Source: Nocardia transvalensis (GTDB taxonomy: Bacteria > Actinomycetota > Actinomycetes > Mycobacteriales > Mycobacteriaceae). From it: a DNA stretch of 64,000 bases. Position 1 is the first letter of the stretch; each line of letters starts with the position of its first letter. Below the pieces are notes generated by a model that saw only the letters and a list, made by a program, of their open reading frames with translations, searched no databases and was not told where the DNA came from. Positions 1 through 9,133 of this stretch are shown here, in pieces. Both the position numbers and the translations under genes were made by a program. Location: contig NZ_JADLQQ010000006.1 in NCBI RefSeq assembly GCF_015477765.1, positions 434,001-498,000 of the forward strand, in the 5' to 3' direction.

Positions 1-145
1 ACCAGCCACAGCAGTCGAGCGAAGGGACGAGCCGAGGACGTCGTCGGAGCGGAGGTGGAGACACTAACCATCCAGCACGAGGTTACCGATCATCGACGCT
101 CAGCCGAAGCCCAGGGCGAATTCCCGTCACCACCCGGCCCGTAGC

Positions 146-1507
146 ATGGGGCGGGTTATGGGCAGCCCTCGTGAGCAGGGGCGTCAGGCGGAGGCGCCGC
201 TGACGCTCACCACCGAACCGCCGCGCAGTCTGTCGTTCGCCGATCAGACCGCGTTCTGGGTCAATCTCGGGGTGTCGCTCATCGGGTTCACCGGGGCGAT
301 CTATGTCTTGCAACCGGATGGTCATCCACAGCTGCCGATCGTGGGCGCGTTGCTGGCGACCGTGCTGGGCACGCTGATCGGGACGGCGATGGTCGCCGTC
401 GCGGGGGCGGTCGGGGCTCGGACGGGGGCCCCGGCCATGGCGAACTTCCGGGGGTTGTTCGGCACCCGGCTGTCGTATGTGCCGACTGTCGCCAACATCG
501 TGCAGTGCATCGGCTGGGGTGTGTACGAGCTGACGGTCATCTCGGGCGGCGTGCAGGCCATCACGCACGGGCGGTTGCCGCATGTGCTCGTGATCGTCGC
601 GGCTGGAGTCCTGTCCACGGCCATGGCGATCTGGCCGCTGTCGGTGCTGCATATTCTGCGCAAGTACGTGACGGTCGCGGTGTTCATAGCGATGCTGTAT
701 TTCACCGTGCAGCTGTTGCGGAATCCGCTGCCGCAGGTCGGCGACACCTCCTGGAGCGGGTTCTTCCCCGCCGTGGACTCCGCGCTCGCGGTGGCGGTGT
801 CGTTCGTGCCGCTGGCCGCCGACTACACCCGGCACGCCCATTCGGCACGGGCCGCCTCCGGGTCCACCATGCTGGGCTATTCGGTGGCGCAGACCTGGTG
901 CTATCTGCTGGGCATGGTCGCGCTGCTCCAGGTCGGCGGCGATCCGGATCGGATCTTCGACACCTTCCTCGGCGTCGCGGCCGGGTGGGTGTTCTTCGCG
1001 GTGCTGGTGGTGCGGGAATCGGATCAGTCGTTCGCCAATGTGTACTCCACGGCCATGTCGCTGCAGAATCTGCTGCCGCGGGTGGACCGGAGGGTGCTGG
1101 CCGCCGCCGTCGGTGTCGTGGCGATCGTGCTGGCGATGGGGGTGCACGATTTCACCGGCTTCTCGAACTTCCTGCTGCTGATCGGCTCGGTCTTCGTGCC
1201 GCTGTGCGCGGTGCTGGCGGTGGATTACTACTTCGGCCGGGGGCGGCTGGGCTGGGATCTGTCCGAGCGGGCACCGGCCCGCCCGCTGATGGTGGTGCCG
1301 TGGCTGCTGGGGTTCGCGGTCTATCAGCTGTTCAATCCCGGGTCGGTGTCGTGGTGGGCGCGGCTGTGGAGCGAGGCGCAGGATGCGATCGGGATCCATC
1401 CCGGGTGGTGGTCGTCGGCGTCGCTGTTCTCGTTCCTGGTCGCGGCGCTGGCCACCGGGGGCCTGGTGCTCGTCGAGCGTCGAGCGCTGGGGAGGCAGTC
1501 TGTCTGA
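146..1507 (+). CDS. NCS1-family nucleobase (purine/cytosine-type) permease
   Basis: This is a polytopic inner-membrane protein of 453 residues with about 12 hydrophobic helices. The N-terminal region resembles the nucleobase:cation symporter-1 family, with a soluble leader and then a first helix beginning FWVNLGVSLIGF. The family takes up cytosine, purines, allantoin, hydantoins or thiamine precursors, and the sequence does not decide the substrate. An in-frame ATG at 158 has a GGGGCGGG stretch just upstream and is an alternative start. The stop lies about 40 bases before the APH-type kinase gene, so the two may be co-transcribed. A transporter plus small-molecule kinase pairing would fit vitamin or nucleoside salvage, but that is inference. 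Nothing could be assigned in bases 1-145. Confidence 0.85.
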   Translation: MGRVMGSPREQGRQAEAPLTLTTEPPRSLSFADQTAFWVNLGVSLIGFTGAIYVLQPDGHPQLPIVGALLATVLGTLIGTAMVAVAGAVGARTGAPAMANFRGLFGTRLSYVPTVANIVQCIGWGVYELTVISGGVQAITHGRLPHVLVIVAAGVLSTAMAIWPLSVLHILRKYVTVAVFIAMLYFTVQLLRNPLPQVGDTSWSGFFPAVDSALAVAVSFVPLAADYTRHAHSARAASGSTMLGYSVAQTWCYLLGMVALLQVGGDPDRIFDTFLGVAAGWVFFAVLVVRESDQSFANVYSTAMSLQNLLPRVDRRVLAAAVGVVAIVLAMGVHDFTGFSNFLLLIGSVFVPLCAVLAVDYYFGRGRLGWDLSERAPARPLMVVPWLLGFAVYQLFNPGSVSWWARLWSEAQDAIGIHPGWWSSASLFSFLVAALATGGLVLVERRALGRQSV

Positions 1508-1544
1508 GCACACCGGGCCCGGTGATCGCGATCTCGTCTTCGGG

Positions 1545-2570
1545 ATGGGGACCGACCCGATGGCCGAGCCCGATTGGCCGCCATTGACTCTCGACGAGAT
1601 CGACGAGGCGGCGCAGATCGAGTGGCGCAGCCCGCGCCCGCTGTCGTCGACGGCACGGGTGCGGATGGCCGATGGCGAGCGGGTCGTGGTGAAGCGGATG
1701 CCGGTGGCATTGCGGGATGCCGGTGCGCTGGCGGAGGAACATGCGTACATGGCGCATCTGCGGGCGCGGGGGATACCGATTCCGCTGGTGCGAACCGTCG
1801 TTCGCGGTGGGTTCAGCTATGAGATCCATGGTCTCGGGGACGGGGAGGATCTCTATCGCGGCGTTTTCTCTTGGACCCCTCACCTGTCGGAGGAACATGC
1901 GGACTCCGCCGGACGCATGCTGGCCCGATTGCATTGCGCGGCAGAGGGATACGAGGCTCCCGAGCGGGCACCGCGGCCGCTGCTGGCCGCGCTGTGCACC
2001 GATCCGATCGCGACCGTCGAACGGTATGCCGCCGCCCGGCCCACGGTCGCACGATTCCTGGACGCACGTCCGTGGCGGGAGCAGCTGGCGGCGCGGCGGG
2101 TCGGCACCGAAGGGCTCGCGCCGCTGTGGACCCACAACGATTGGCACGGCACGAATCTGCTCTGGCGCGGCGACGAGATCACCGCCGTCTTCGACTTCGG
2201 CCTGGCCAATCGCACCACCGCCGCCTTCGATCTGGCCGTGGCGGTCGAGCGATTCGCCGTCGACTGGATCGCGCTGCGCGACGGCGGCCCGGCCCGCATC
2301 CAGGAGGCGCAGCTGGCGGCGTTCCTCCACGGCTATACGGCCATCCGCCCGCTCACCCCCGCCGAGCGTCGCGCCCTGCCTGCCCTGTTCCCCCTCGCCC
2401 ACATCGCCTACGAACTGTCCGAGATCGACTATTTCCTATCCGTTCTCCCACACCCGAACCACGAGAATGCCGAGATCGCCTACCGCGACTACCTGGTCGG
2501 CCACCTCCAGTGGGCCCAGGGAGAACAGGGTCGGGCCTTCCTCGAGCTGTTGGGCCGATTGGTGGGTTAG
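1545..2570 (+). CDS. APH-type phosphotransferase (aminoglycoside/choline kinase fold)
   Basis: The protein has about 341 residues and the kinase-like APH fold. The N-terminal lobe contains RVVVKRMP with the ATP-binding lysine. The catalytic loop reads HNDWHGTNLLW, a Brenner-type HxDxxxxN motif, and is followed by the metal-binding VFDFGLA. Members phosphorylate aminoglycosides, choline, homoserine, thiamine or methylthioribose. Nothing here proves antibiotic resistance, and the proximity to a permease favours a metabolic substrate. Two ATGs are possible, at 1545 and 1560; the second has GGGG about nine bases upstream. The gene follows the NCS1 permease closely and ends about 30 bases before the response regulator. 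Confidence 0.8.
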   Translation: MGTDPMAEPDWPPLTLDEIDEAAQIEWRSPRPLSSTARVRMADGERVVVKRMPVALRDAGALAEEHAYMAHLRARGIPIPLVRTVVRGGFSYEIHGLGDGEDLYRGVFSWTPHLSEEHADSAGRMLARLHCAAEGYEAPERAPRPLLAALCTDPIATVERYAAARPTVARFLDARPWREQLAARRVGTEGLAPLWTHNDWHGTNLLWRGDEITAVFDFGLANRTTAAFDLAVAVERFAVDWIALRDGGPARIQEAQLAAFLHGYTAIRPLTPAERRALPALFPLAHIAYELSEIDYFLSVLPHPNHENAEIAYRDYLVGHLQWAQGEQGRAFLELLGRLVG

Positions 2571-2601
2571 GTGCCCGGTCCGGCCCGTACCGAATGGAAT
2601 G

Positions 2602-3285
2602 ATGGCGGTCGTGGCGTACATCCTGCTGGTCGAGGACGACCCCGCGATCCGGGAGGGGCTCGGGCTGGCGTTGCGGCGGCACGGGCATGTCGTGTGCACG
2701 GCCGCGACCGGGGAGCAGGGGCTGGAGCTGGCGCAGTCGGAGGATGTCGAGCTGGTGGTGCTCGATGTGATGCTGCCCGGGATCGACGGATTCGAGGTGT
2801 GCCGCCGGCTGCGGGCGCGATCGGCGGTGGCGATCATCATGCTCACCGCCCGCGACGACGATATCGACATCGTCGGCGGACTGGAGGCCGGTGCCGACGA
2901 CTATGTCGTCAAACCCGTCCTGCCACGGGTGCTCGACGCCCGCATCAAGGCCGTGCTGCGGCGCGGCACCGTCGAGCAGCCGCGCACGCAACGGTTCGGC
3001 ACCCTCGAGATCGATCGAGCCGCGATGACCGTGCACAAGGATGGGGCGCCCATCGCGCTCACCCCCACCGAACTGCGTCTGCTGCTGGAACTGTCGGGCT
3101 CGCCGGGGCAGGTGTTCAGCCGTCAGCAACTGCTCGAAAATGTCTGGGAACACAGCTATCTCGGCGATTCCCGGCTGGTGGACAACGGCATTCAGCGCCT
3201 GCGCGCGAAGGTCGAGGACGACCCCTCCGCGCCGGTGTACGTGCAGACCGTGCGCGGCTTCGGGTACCGGTTCGGTCCGGTATGA
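2602..3285 (+). CDS. OmpR/PhoB-family response regulator
   Basis: This is a two-domain DNA-binding regulator of about 227 residues. The receiver domain carries an acidic cluster (LLVEDD) and the phospho-acceptor aspartate near residue 55 in LVVLDVMLPG. It continues with the LTARDDD segment and the conserved lysine in DDYVVKP. The C-terminal winged helix ends VRGFGYRFGPV, typical of the OmpR/PhoB group. The stop codon overlaps the start of the downstream histidine kinase (ATGA at 3282-3285), so the two are translationally coupled partners. Starts at 2599, 2602 and GTG 2611 are all in frame. The targets are unknown; the lipoprotein behind the kinase suggests a cell-envelope signal. Confidence 0.92.
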   Translation: MAVVAYILLVEDDPAIREGLGLALRRHGHVVCTAATGEQGLELAQSEDVELVVLDVMLPGIDGFEVCRRLRARSAVAIIMLTARDDDIDIVGGLEAGADDYVVKPVLPRVLDARIKAVLRRGTVEQPRTQRFGTLEIDRAAMTVHKDGAPIALTPTELRLLLELSGSPGQVFSRQQLLENVWEHSYLGDSRLVDNGIQRLRAKVEDDPSAPVYVQTVRGFGYRFGPV

Positions 3286-4688
3286 GGTGGCCGGGCGGAC
3301 TGCGCTCCCGCTTGCTGGTGGCCTTCGTGGTGGCCACCACGATCGGGGCGGTGCTGGCGGCGGCCGCGAGCTTCGTGACCGCACGCGCCGGGCTGGTCGC
3401 CGATGCCCAGAACCAGGCCGCCGAGGGTCTGCGCGAACGGATCACCGCTATCGCGCCGGAGCTGACCTACCCGCCCGACCAGGCCACCCTCGAACGCATT
3501 CTCGACGTGGTCGGCGATTCCGCGGAGGTGACCTACGGATCGCTCACCGCCCGCACCGGCGGGGACCTCGGCCTGATCGACACCGAGTTGCGTACGGCGG
3601 TGCGCGACCGCGGAGAGCTTGTCCTGCAACGGGTCCGGCCCTCCACCCGATCGCCGGTGCTGGCGATCGGGATGCCGCTCACGAGCACCGGTGTCGACGG
3701 CCGCCGCACCCCCTCCGGTATCGAGGTCTATGCCCTGGTCGATCTCGCCGAGACCCAGCACCGCATCGAGGAATCGGCGTGGGCGGCCGCGCTCACCAGT
3801 GCGCTCGCCCTGCCGCTGGCGGCCGTGCTGGCGCTGCTGGCCGCCCGCAGCGTCCTGCGCCCGGTGCGGGAATTGCGCTCCGCGGCAGGGCGATTCGCCG
3901 ACGGCGACCTGTCGGTGCGGGTCCGGCCGCGCGGCTCGGACGAGCTGTCCGAGCTTGCCCGCACGGTGAACCGGATGGCCGCCGAACTCGAGGACACCAT
4001 GACGCGCCTGCGCGAATCCGAGGCCGAATCACGGCGTTTCGTCGCCGACGTCTCACACGAGCTGCGTACCCCGCTGGCCACCCTCACCGCGGTCGTCGAG
4101 GTGCTGGACGAGGATTCGGCGCAACTGAGCCCCGACCAGCAGACCTCCGCCCGGCTGGCCGTCGAGGCCACCCGCCGCCTGACCCGGCTGGTCGGCGACC
4201 TCATCGAGGTGTCTCGATTCGATGCCGCGAGCGAGCGGCTGCAGCTCGAGGAGGTGGAGGTGCGGCGTGCCGTCTCGGATACCCTGCGCGCCCGCGACTG
4301 GGCGCGGCAGGTGACCGTCGATGCGCCCGACCCGATCGACGCGGTCCTCGACCCGCGTCGCCTGGATGTGGTCGTGGCCAATCTGGTCGGCAACGCGCTG
4401 ACCCACGGCGCACCGCCGGTCCGGGTCGAGGTTCGTGCCGACGACGAGTTCGTCACCGTCACCGTCGTCGACGGCGGCCCCGGACTGCCTGCCGACGATC
4501 CGAATCGTGTCTTCGACCGCTTCTACAAGGGCGATCCGTCGCGCTCGCGATCCCAGGGCAGCGGTCTGGGGCTGGCCATCGCCCGCGAACACGCCCGCCT
4601 GCACGGCGGCGACATCATCGCCGAGAACGTGCCCGGTGGCGGTGCCCGATTCGTCGCGCGGTTCCCGCGCCGCGGGGAGGAAATCTGA
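3282..4688 (+). CDS. HAMP-domain sensor histidine kinase
   Basis: This 468-residue membrane kinase has an N-terminal helix (about residues 9-30), an extracytoplasmic sensor of about 130 residues and a second helix around 165-190. A HAMP linker follows (LRPVRELRSAAGRFADGD), then a HisKA domain with the phospho-histidine in FVADVSHELRTPLATL near residue 259. The HATPase_c domain shows N, G1 and G2 boxes (LVGNALTHG, VDGGPGLP, GSGLGLAIAREHARLHGG). It is the partner of the response regulator whose stop it overlaps. Its own stop overlaps the start of a lipoprotein gene by one base. Kinase-lipoprotein pairs of this type (compare CseA/CseC, MtrB/LpqB) often sense envelope stress, which is inferred here. 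Confidence 0.93.
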   Translation: MRWPGGLRSRLLVAFVVATTIGAVLAAAASFVTARAGLVADAQNQAAEGLRERITAIAPELTYPPDQATLERILDVVGDSAEVTYGSLTARTGGDLGLIDTELRTAVRDRGELVLQRVRPSTRSPVLAIGMPLTSTGVDGRRTPSGIEVYALVDLAETQHRIEESAWAAALTSALALPLAAVLALLAARSVLRPVRELRSAAGRFADGDLSVRVRPRGSDELSELARTVNRMAAELEDTMTRLRESEAESRRFVADVSHELRTPLATLTAVVEVLDEDSAQLSPDQQTSARLAVEATRRLTRLVGDLIEVSRFDAASERLQLEEVEVRRAVSDTLRARDWARQVTVDAPDPIDAVLDPRRLDVVVANLVGNALTHGAPPVRVEVRADDEFVTVTVVDGGPGLPADDPNRVFDRFYKGDPSRSRSQGSGLGLAIAREHARLHGGDIIAENVPGGGARFVARFPRRGEEI

Positions 4689-5191
4689 TGCGACACCGGG
4701 GTTTTCGGGACATCGTTCGTCGATTCCTTTGGGTGATACCGGTATCGGCGGTCGCGGTGTGTGGGGCGTGCACCATTCCGACGTCCGGCGTGCTGGCCGC
4801 GGGCAACGCACCGACCGGCGTGGCGCCGGGAGTGACGCTGTACTACTTCGATGCCGAGGGCAGACCCGTCCCGGAGCTGCGTGAAACCGGGCATCTCGGA
4901 ACCGTGGCCGAGGCACTGGATCTGTTGTTGCGCAGCACGCCGCCGCCCGGGCTGTATTCGGAACTGCCGTCCGGCGTCGCCGCGCCGAGGCCGCTGGTGA
5001 CCGAGTTCGACGACCGCATCACCGTCCACATGCCCTACACCGCAGCCGAACTCACCGAACCCGGCGTGTCCCAGCTGGTGTGCACCGCGCTGGGTGTACA
5101 CCGCCAGGCCGGGCGCGGCCCCGCGACCGTGGTCCTCATCCCCACCATCGGCGACCGGATCGGACCTCGGGACTGTCCGGTGCAGCGCTGA
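4688..5191 (+). CDS. Putative lipoprotein co-transcribed with the two-component system
   Basis: The protein has 167 residues, with a basic N-terminus, a hydrophobic segment and a probable lipobox cysteine in the stretch VAVCGACTIPTSG. The remainder is a soluble domain containing TLYYFDAEGRPVPE and repeated hydrophobic strands. It may be related to the GerMN-like domain found in lipoproteins beside kinases, but I cannot verify that family. The ATG overlaps the kinase stop by one base (TGATG), so the three genes form one coupled operon. A role in modulating the kinase sensor is inferred from this context. About 60 bases separate it from the next gene. Confidence 0.7.
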   Translation: MRHRGFRDIVRRFLWVIPVSAVAVCGACTIPTSGVLAAGNAPTGVAPGVTLYYFDAEGRPVPELRETGHLGTVAEALDLLLRSTPPPGLYSELPSGVAAPRPLVTEFDDRITVHMPYTAAELTEPGVSQLVCTALGVHRQAGRGPATVVLIPTIGDRIGPRDCPVQR

Positions 5192-5254
5192 CTGCGACAC
5201 GATTGCGACAGTGCCGCCACAGGGCCCGGACATCGGCGCATCAGCCTCGAAGCC

Positions 5255-6421
5255 ATGACCGCAGTGCAAGCTCACGGGCCGACGGGTTCGGCCGTCGCCC
5301 GGACCGGATTCGATCGACTGCTGGGCGTCGACGCCGTGCGCGGGATCGCCCTCCTCGGTGTGTTCGTCATGCATTTCCAGGTGACCGGATGGTGGCACGC
5401 CGGTCCGCCCGATGCGACACCGGAAGCGCTGGTGTGGGTGCAGCAGCACACCTCCTCGCGCGCGATGAGCCTGTTCGTCCTGCTGGCCGGGCTGTCGGTG
5501 GCGCTGATGACCGGCGGGCCGCGGCCCTATACCGGAATGCGGATGGCGCGCGCGCGTTTGCGCGTGCTCGTGCGGGCCGCGGTGCTGCTGCTGATCGGGC
5601 TGTGTGTCGCGCAGTTCGCCATCCCCTCGGTCCTCGAGTACTACGCGGTGCTGCTGATCCTCCTGGTGCCGTTCACCGCGCTGCGGGTGCGGACCCTCGC
5701 AGTACTCGCCACCGCGGCCGTGCCCGCGGTAACCCTGTATGCGGTGTGGATGTTCAATCGGCACGCCGACTTCATGCGCATGTCCCCGCCGCAGGGTCTG
5801 GAGATTCTCGTCCGGCCCGACCGATGGGGCGACTACCTCGACGCGCTGGTGCTCTTCGGCGGCGGTTTCCAGACCATCTATGGAATCCCGCTGGTCCTGG
5901 CGGGTCTGGCGATCGGGCGATCGGATCTGCGCAATCAGATCACCCAAAGGCGCATGGCTGTCGCCGGTTCCGCCCTGGCCGGCGGCGCGTGGCTGCTGTC
6001 GCGGCTGGCCGATCGCATGTTCGCCGCCGATACCGCGGCCCTGGACACCCCGCCGAGTGCGCGAGATCTGCTCCGGATGCCGGGCCCGTCCTCGTTGTAT
6101 GCGACCAGCGCGGTCGGCATCGTCCTCATGATCGGTCTGGCGCTGCTGCTGGTCGCGGTGCTGTCGGCGGCCCTCGACCACGTGCGGATGCGGCGCCTGG
6201 CGTGGCCGCTGGTGGCGACCGGCAGCATGACCCTGACCTGGTATGTCGGTCATCTCTTCTTCCTGCGCCTGATCGGTCCGGACGCGCTGTTCTCCTTCGC
6301 CGGTTTCGTGGGTCTGGTCGCCCTGGTCCTCGCGGTCTCGGCGCTGGTGCGGCTGTGGTGTCGCCGCGGCCCGCTCGAGTGGCTGGTCCACCGGGCGATC
6401 ACCGCGGTCGTGCGCCCATGA
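5255..6421 (+). CDS. DUF418/heparan-acetyltransferase-like membrane protein
   Basis: This 388-residue integral membrane protein has roughly ten helices. The N-terminal signature RLLGVDAVRGIALLGVFVMH is characteristic of the DUF418/DUF1624 group, related to membrane acyltransferases of the heparan-alpha-glucosaminide N-acetyltransferase type. A C-terminal TWYVGHLFF segment is also typical. These proteins are thought to move acyl groups onto envelope molecules, but the substrate is not known. The gene starts 63 bases after the lipoprotein gene on the same strand and may belong to the same envelope-related unit. Confidence 0.75.
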   Translation: MTAVQAHGPTGSAVARTGFDRLLGVDAVRGIALLGVFVMHFQVTGWWHAGPPDATPEALVWVQQHTSSRAMSLFVLLAGLSVALMTGGPRPYTGMRMARARLRVLVRAAVLLLIGLCVAQFAIPSVLEYYAVLLILLVPFTALRVRTLAVLATAAVPAVTLYAVWMFNRHADFMRMSPPQGLEILVRPDRWGDYLDALVLFGGGFQTIYGIPLVLAGLAIGRSDLRNQITQRRMAVAGSALAGGAWLLSRLADRMFAADTAALDTPPSARDLLRMPGPSSLYATSAVGIVLMIGLALLLVAVLSAALDHVRMRRLAWPLVATGSMTLTWYVGHLFFLRLIGPDALFSFAGFVGLVALVLAVSALVRLWCRRGPLEWLVHRAITAVVRP

Positions 6422-6616
6422 CGAGCGTGCTGAGAACTTTTGTCGGGTGAGAGCCGATACACCGAACAAAACGGCCGAAACCGCCCCGGTTGTCGCATAT
6501 TCTTGTTCCCGTTACCCGGAGACCTAGATCACTCGGTCGGGCTGCTATGTTTGCTCGCTGCTAGTGCTCGCGGCGGGTCGAGCGGGGGACAGCTACGACA
6601 AGATGGAGTTAGAAGT

Positions 6617-8110
6617 TTGGCTATCCCAGGTTCAGAACAAGATACGACCCGCTCACAGAGCAGATGGGGGGCGCTGTTCGCCACCAAATCGGTCGAGCAA
6701 TCGATCCGCGACACCGACGAGCCGGACGCCCGGCTGCACCGGGATCTCACGGCGTGGGACCTCACCATCTTCGGTGTGGCCGTCGTGGTCGGCGCCGGCA
6801 TCTTCACCCTGACCGCGCGCACCGCCGGGACCGTCGCCGGTCCGTCGGTATCGCTGGCGTTCATCTTCGCCGCCATCGCCTGCGGGCTCACCGCGCTGTG
6901 TTACGCGGAATTCGCCTCGACGGTGCCGGTTGCGGGCAGCGCCTACACCTTCTCCTATGCCACCTTCGGTGAGCTGGCCGCCTGGATCATCGGCTGGGAC
7001 CTGATCCTGGAGTTCGCGCTCGCCGCCTCGGTGGTGGCCAAGGGCTGGTCCCAGTACCTGGGTGAGCTGGTGGGCACGCCGGTCGTGCACTTCGGTTCGG
7101 TCGCCTTCGACTGGGGCGCGGCGTTGTTGATCGCCCTGCTCGGGGTGCTGCTGGCCGTGGGCACCAAGGTGTCCTCGCGGGTGTCGGCGGTGGCCGTGGC
7201 CATCAAGCTCGCGGTGATCGCACTGGTGCTGATCGTGGGCCTCACCTTCTTCAAGGCCTCGAATCTGAGTCCCTACATCCCGCCGTCGCAGCCCGGTAAG
7301 ACGGGTGAGGGCATACATCAGTCGCTGTTCTCGTGGCTGACCGGTGCGGGGCACAGCACCTTCGGCTGGTACGGGCTGCTGGCGGCGGCGAGCCTGGTGT
7401 TCTTCGCGTTCATCGGTTTCGACGTGGTCGCCACCACCGCCGAGGAGACCAAGAATCCGCAGCGCAATGTGCCGCGCGGCATCCTCGGTTCGCTGGTGAT
7501 CGTGACCGTGCTGTATGTGGCGGTCTCGCTGGTGCTGACCGGCATGGTGTCCTACACCGAGCTGTCCAAGGGGGACGCCACCCTCGCGACGGCCTTCGCC
7601 ATCCACGGCGTGACGTGGGCGAAGAACCTCATCTCCATCGGTGCGCTGGCCGGGCTCACCACCGTCGTCATGGTGATGTACCTGGGGCAGACCCGGGTGC
7701 TGTTCGCGATGTCGCGCGACGGGCTGCTGCCGCGCGGGCTCGCCCACACCGGCACCAAGGGGACGCCGGTGCGGATCACCGCGATCGTCGGCGTGGTGTG
7801 CGCGGTGCTGGCCGGTTTCGTGGAGTTCGGCACCCTCGAGGAGATGGTGAACATCGGCACGCTGTTCGCCTTCGTGCTGGTCTCGCTCGGCGTGCTGATC
7901 CTGCGCCGGACCCGGCCGGATCTGCCGCGTGGTTTCAAGGTTCCGCTGGTCCCGCTGGTCCCGATTCTCGCGGTGCTGTCGTGCCTGTGGCTGATGCTGA
8001 ACCTGTCGGTGGAGACCTGGCTGCGCTTCGTGATCTGGATGGCCGCGGGGCTGGTGCTGTACTTCACCTACGGTGTGCGGCGCTCGGTCCTGCGCAACGG
8101 GCGGAAGTAG
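6617..8110 (+). CDS. APC-superfamily amino acid permease
   Basis: This is a 12-helix transporter of about 497 residues. The first helix region contains GAGIFTLTA, the conserved amino acid-polyamine-organocation motif, and a later segment reads GFDVVATTAEETKNPQRNVPRGI, typical of cationic amino acid transporter-like permeases. I place the start at TTG 6617 because GGAG lies eight bases upstream and the family alignment begins near RWGALFATKSVEQ. Upstream in-frame ATGs at 6440 would add a non-homologous leader. The gene is followed immediately by a perfect hairpin that can serve as terminator. The amino acid transported is not predictable. Confidence 0.87.
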   Translation: MAIPGSEQDTTRSQSRWGALFATKSVEQSIRDTDEPDARLHRDLTAWDLTIFGVAVVVGAGIFTLTARTAGTVAGPSVSLAFIFAAIACGLTALCYAEFASTVPVAGSAYTFSYATFGELAAWIIGWDLILEFALAASVVAKGWSQYLGELVGTPVVHFGSVAFDWGAALLIALLGVLLAVGTKVSSRVSAVAVAIKLAVIALVLIVGLTFFKASNLSPYIPPSQPGKTGEGIHQSLFSWLTGAGHSTFGWYGLLAAASLVFFAFIGFDVVATTAEETKNPQRNVPRGILGSLVIVTVLYVAVSLVLTGMVSYTELSKGDATLATAFAIHGVTWAKNLISIGALAGLTTVVMVMYLGQTRVLFAMSRDGLLPRGLAHTGTKGTPVRITAIVGVVCAVLAGFVEFGTLEEMVNIGTLFAFVLVSLGVLILRRTRPDLPRGFKVPLVPLVPILAVLSCLWLMLNLSVETWLRFVIWMAAGLVLYFTYGVRRSVLRNGRK

Positions 8111-8116
8111 GGTGTG

Positions 8117-8157
8117 TCCCTGTCATCCCAGCGAAAAGCATGCCGGGATGACAGGGA
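8117..8157. terminator. Perfect 13-bp hairpin after the APC permease (dispersed family)
   Basis: TCCCTGTCATCCC at 8117-8129 pairs with GGGATGACAGGGA at 8145-8157 around a loop containing gaaaagca. It has the same design as hairpins at 29595, 46179 and about 52236: an ATCCCGGC-type arm, an A-rich loop and the matching arm. It has no T-run, so it may be a Rho-independent-like hairpin, a REP-like element or both. Confidence 0.6.
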
Positions 8158-8270
8158 ATCGGGGTATCCGGATGGCGGGAATCGGGATGTCCAGATGGCG
8201 GGGAATCGGGATGTCCGGATGGCGGGAATCGGGATGGCCGGATGGCAGGGGAGTCGGGATGTTGGTGGTG
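8154..8270. repeat. Degenerate ~23-bp tandem repeat
   Basis: About five imperfect copies of a unit close to CGGGAATCGGGATGTCCGG follow the hairpin directly. The repeats are non-coding and lie between the ends of two convergent genes. Confidence 0.6.
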
Positions 8271-8307
8271 ACGGGGATTGGTTGCCGGTGGTGACGGGGA
8301 ATCTCTT

Positions 8308-8871
8308 CTAATCCGCGTCGACGACCACTGGGGCGACCACGCAATGTTGGGGGGCGGTTTCGGCGGCGGCGTGGGCATTGCGGGCCAGGGTGCGGGCGCG
8401 GTCCAGTTGCTCGAGGATCGTTTCCCAGTGGGCGTAGCCCGCGTCGAGGTGGGTGCCGCGGGTCAGGTCGTGGTGAATGCGCAGCAGGGTGCGGGTGGCC
8501 TCGGCGGTGTAGGCGGCGGCGGCCAGTGGGGGCTGGACCTGGTCGGTCGCGGCGTACAGTTCGGCGATCCGGTCGGTCAGCCAGTAGGCCTCGAAATGTG
8601 CTTGGGCACTGGAGTCTTCGCCACGCAGGTGGACGGCACCGGGCCCGGCGGCCCGGGCGCGATCCTCCAGGCCCGCGATATCCGGTGCGGTGGTCAGCAA
8701 CCTTCGCAGATCGGCCCCGATCAGCCGATACAGCAGGCCCGCGAGCATGGCATGCTCAACCCCCGTGGTGTCGGTGGAGGCCATATCTCGGCCCCACACC
8801 TGCTCTGCGACGTGGTCCACATCGGCATGCAGGATTGCCAGCGCCGCCTTCAACTGCCCTATCGTGGCCAT
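8308..8871 (-). CDS. Conserved-looking hypothetical protein
   Basis: I do not recognise a family. The 187-residue soluble protein begins MATIGQLKAALAILHADVDH and is rich in alanine, leucine and arginine with a pattern suggesting an all-helical fold. A conserved-looking stretch is YWLTDRIAELYAA. The start at 8871 is the ATG where the helical sequence begins; longer in-frame extensions are arginine-rich and unlikely. The gene is convergent with the APC permease and divergent from the methyltransferase at 9134. Confidence 0.6.
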   Translation of the reverse strand: MATIGQLKAALAILHADVDHVAEQVWGRDMASTDTTGVEHAMLAGLLYRLIGADLRRLLTTAPDIAGLEDRARAAGPGAVHLRGEDSSAQAHFEAYWLTDRIAELYAATDQVQPPLAAAAYTAEATRTLLRIHHDLTRGTHLDAGYAHWETILEQLDRARTLARNAHAAAETAPQHCVVAPVVVDAD

Positions 8872-9133
8872 AGGTGCTCGTTTCTCTGTCGTCTGTGACA
8901 GGTGGACAAGACGGACGACCGTCCTGCCGGAGAGCAAGGCTACCTTTTGGCAAACGCATTTCCCGTAGCATCGCCACGCCCGGCTTTCGGGGTGTCGCCG
9001 AATTCGCCTCGGCGTGCCGCCGCGCTCGGTAAGGCTGTCGGTCCAGGGCGCCAAAACGGAGGGCTTCCCTCCGATTGGGGACTACACTGGGGATCGACGG
9101 ATGCGAAACACCCCGACGACAGGACGGGAACCG

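Noticed and set aside
1..145. TPP or other riboswitch before the NCS1 permease
   Set aside because: No TPP core motif is visible in the 145 available bases.
83..1750. Very long open frames antisense to the NCS1, NRPS and other genes
   Set aside because: High GC makes stop codons rare in shadow frames; these have arginine/proline/histidine-rich composition and no family signature.
1545..2570. Aminoglycoside resistance gene
   Set aside because: Only the APH fold is shown; no resistance context or close match is evident.
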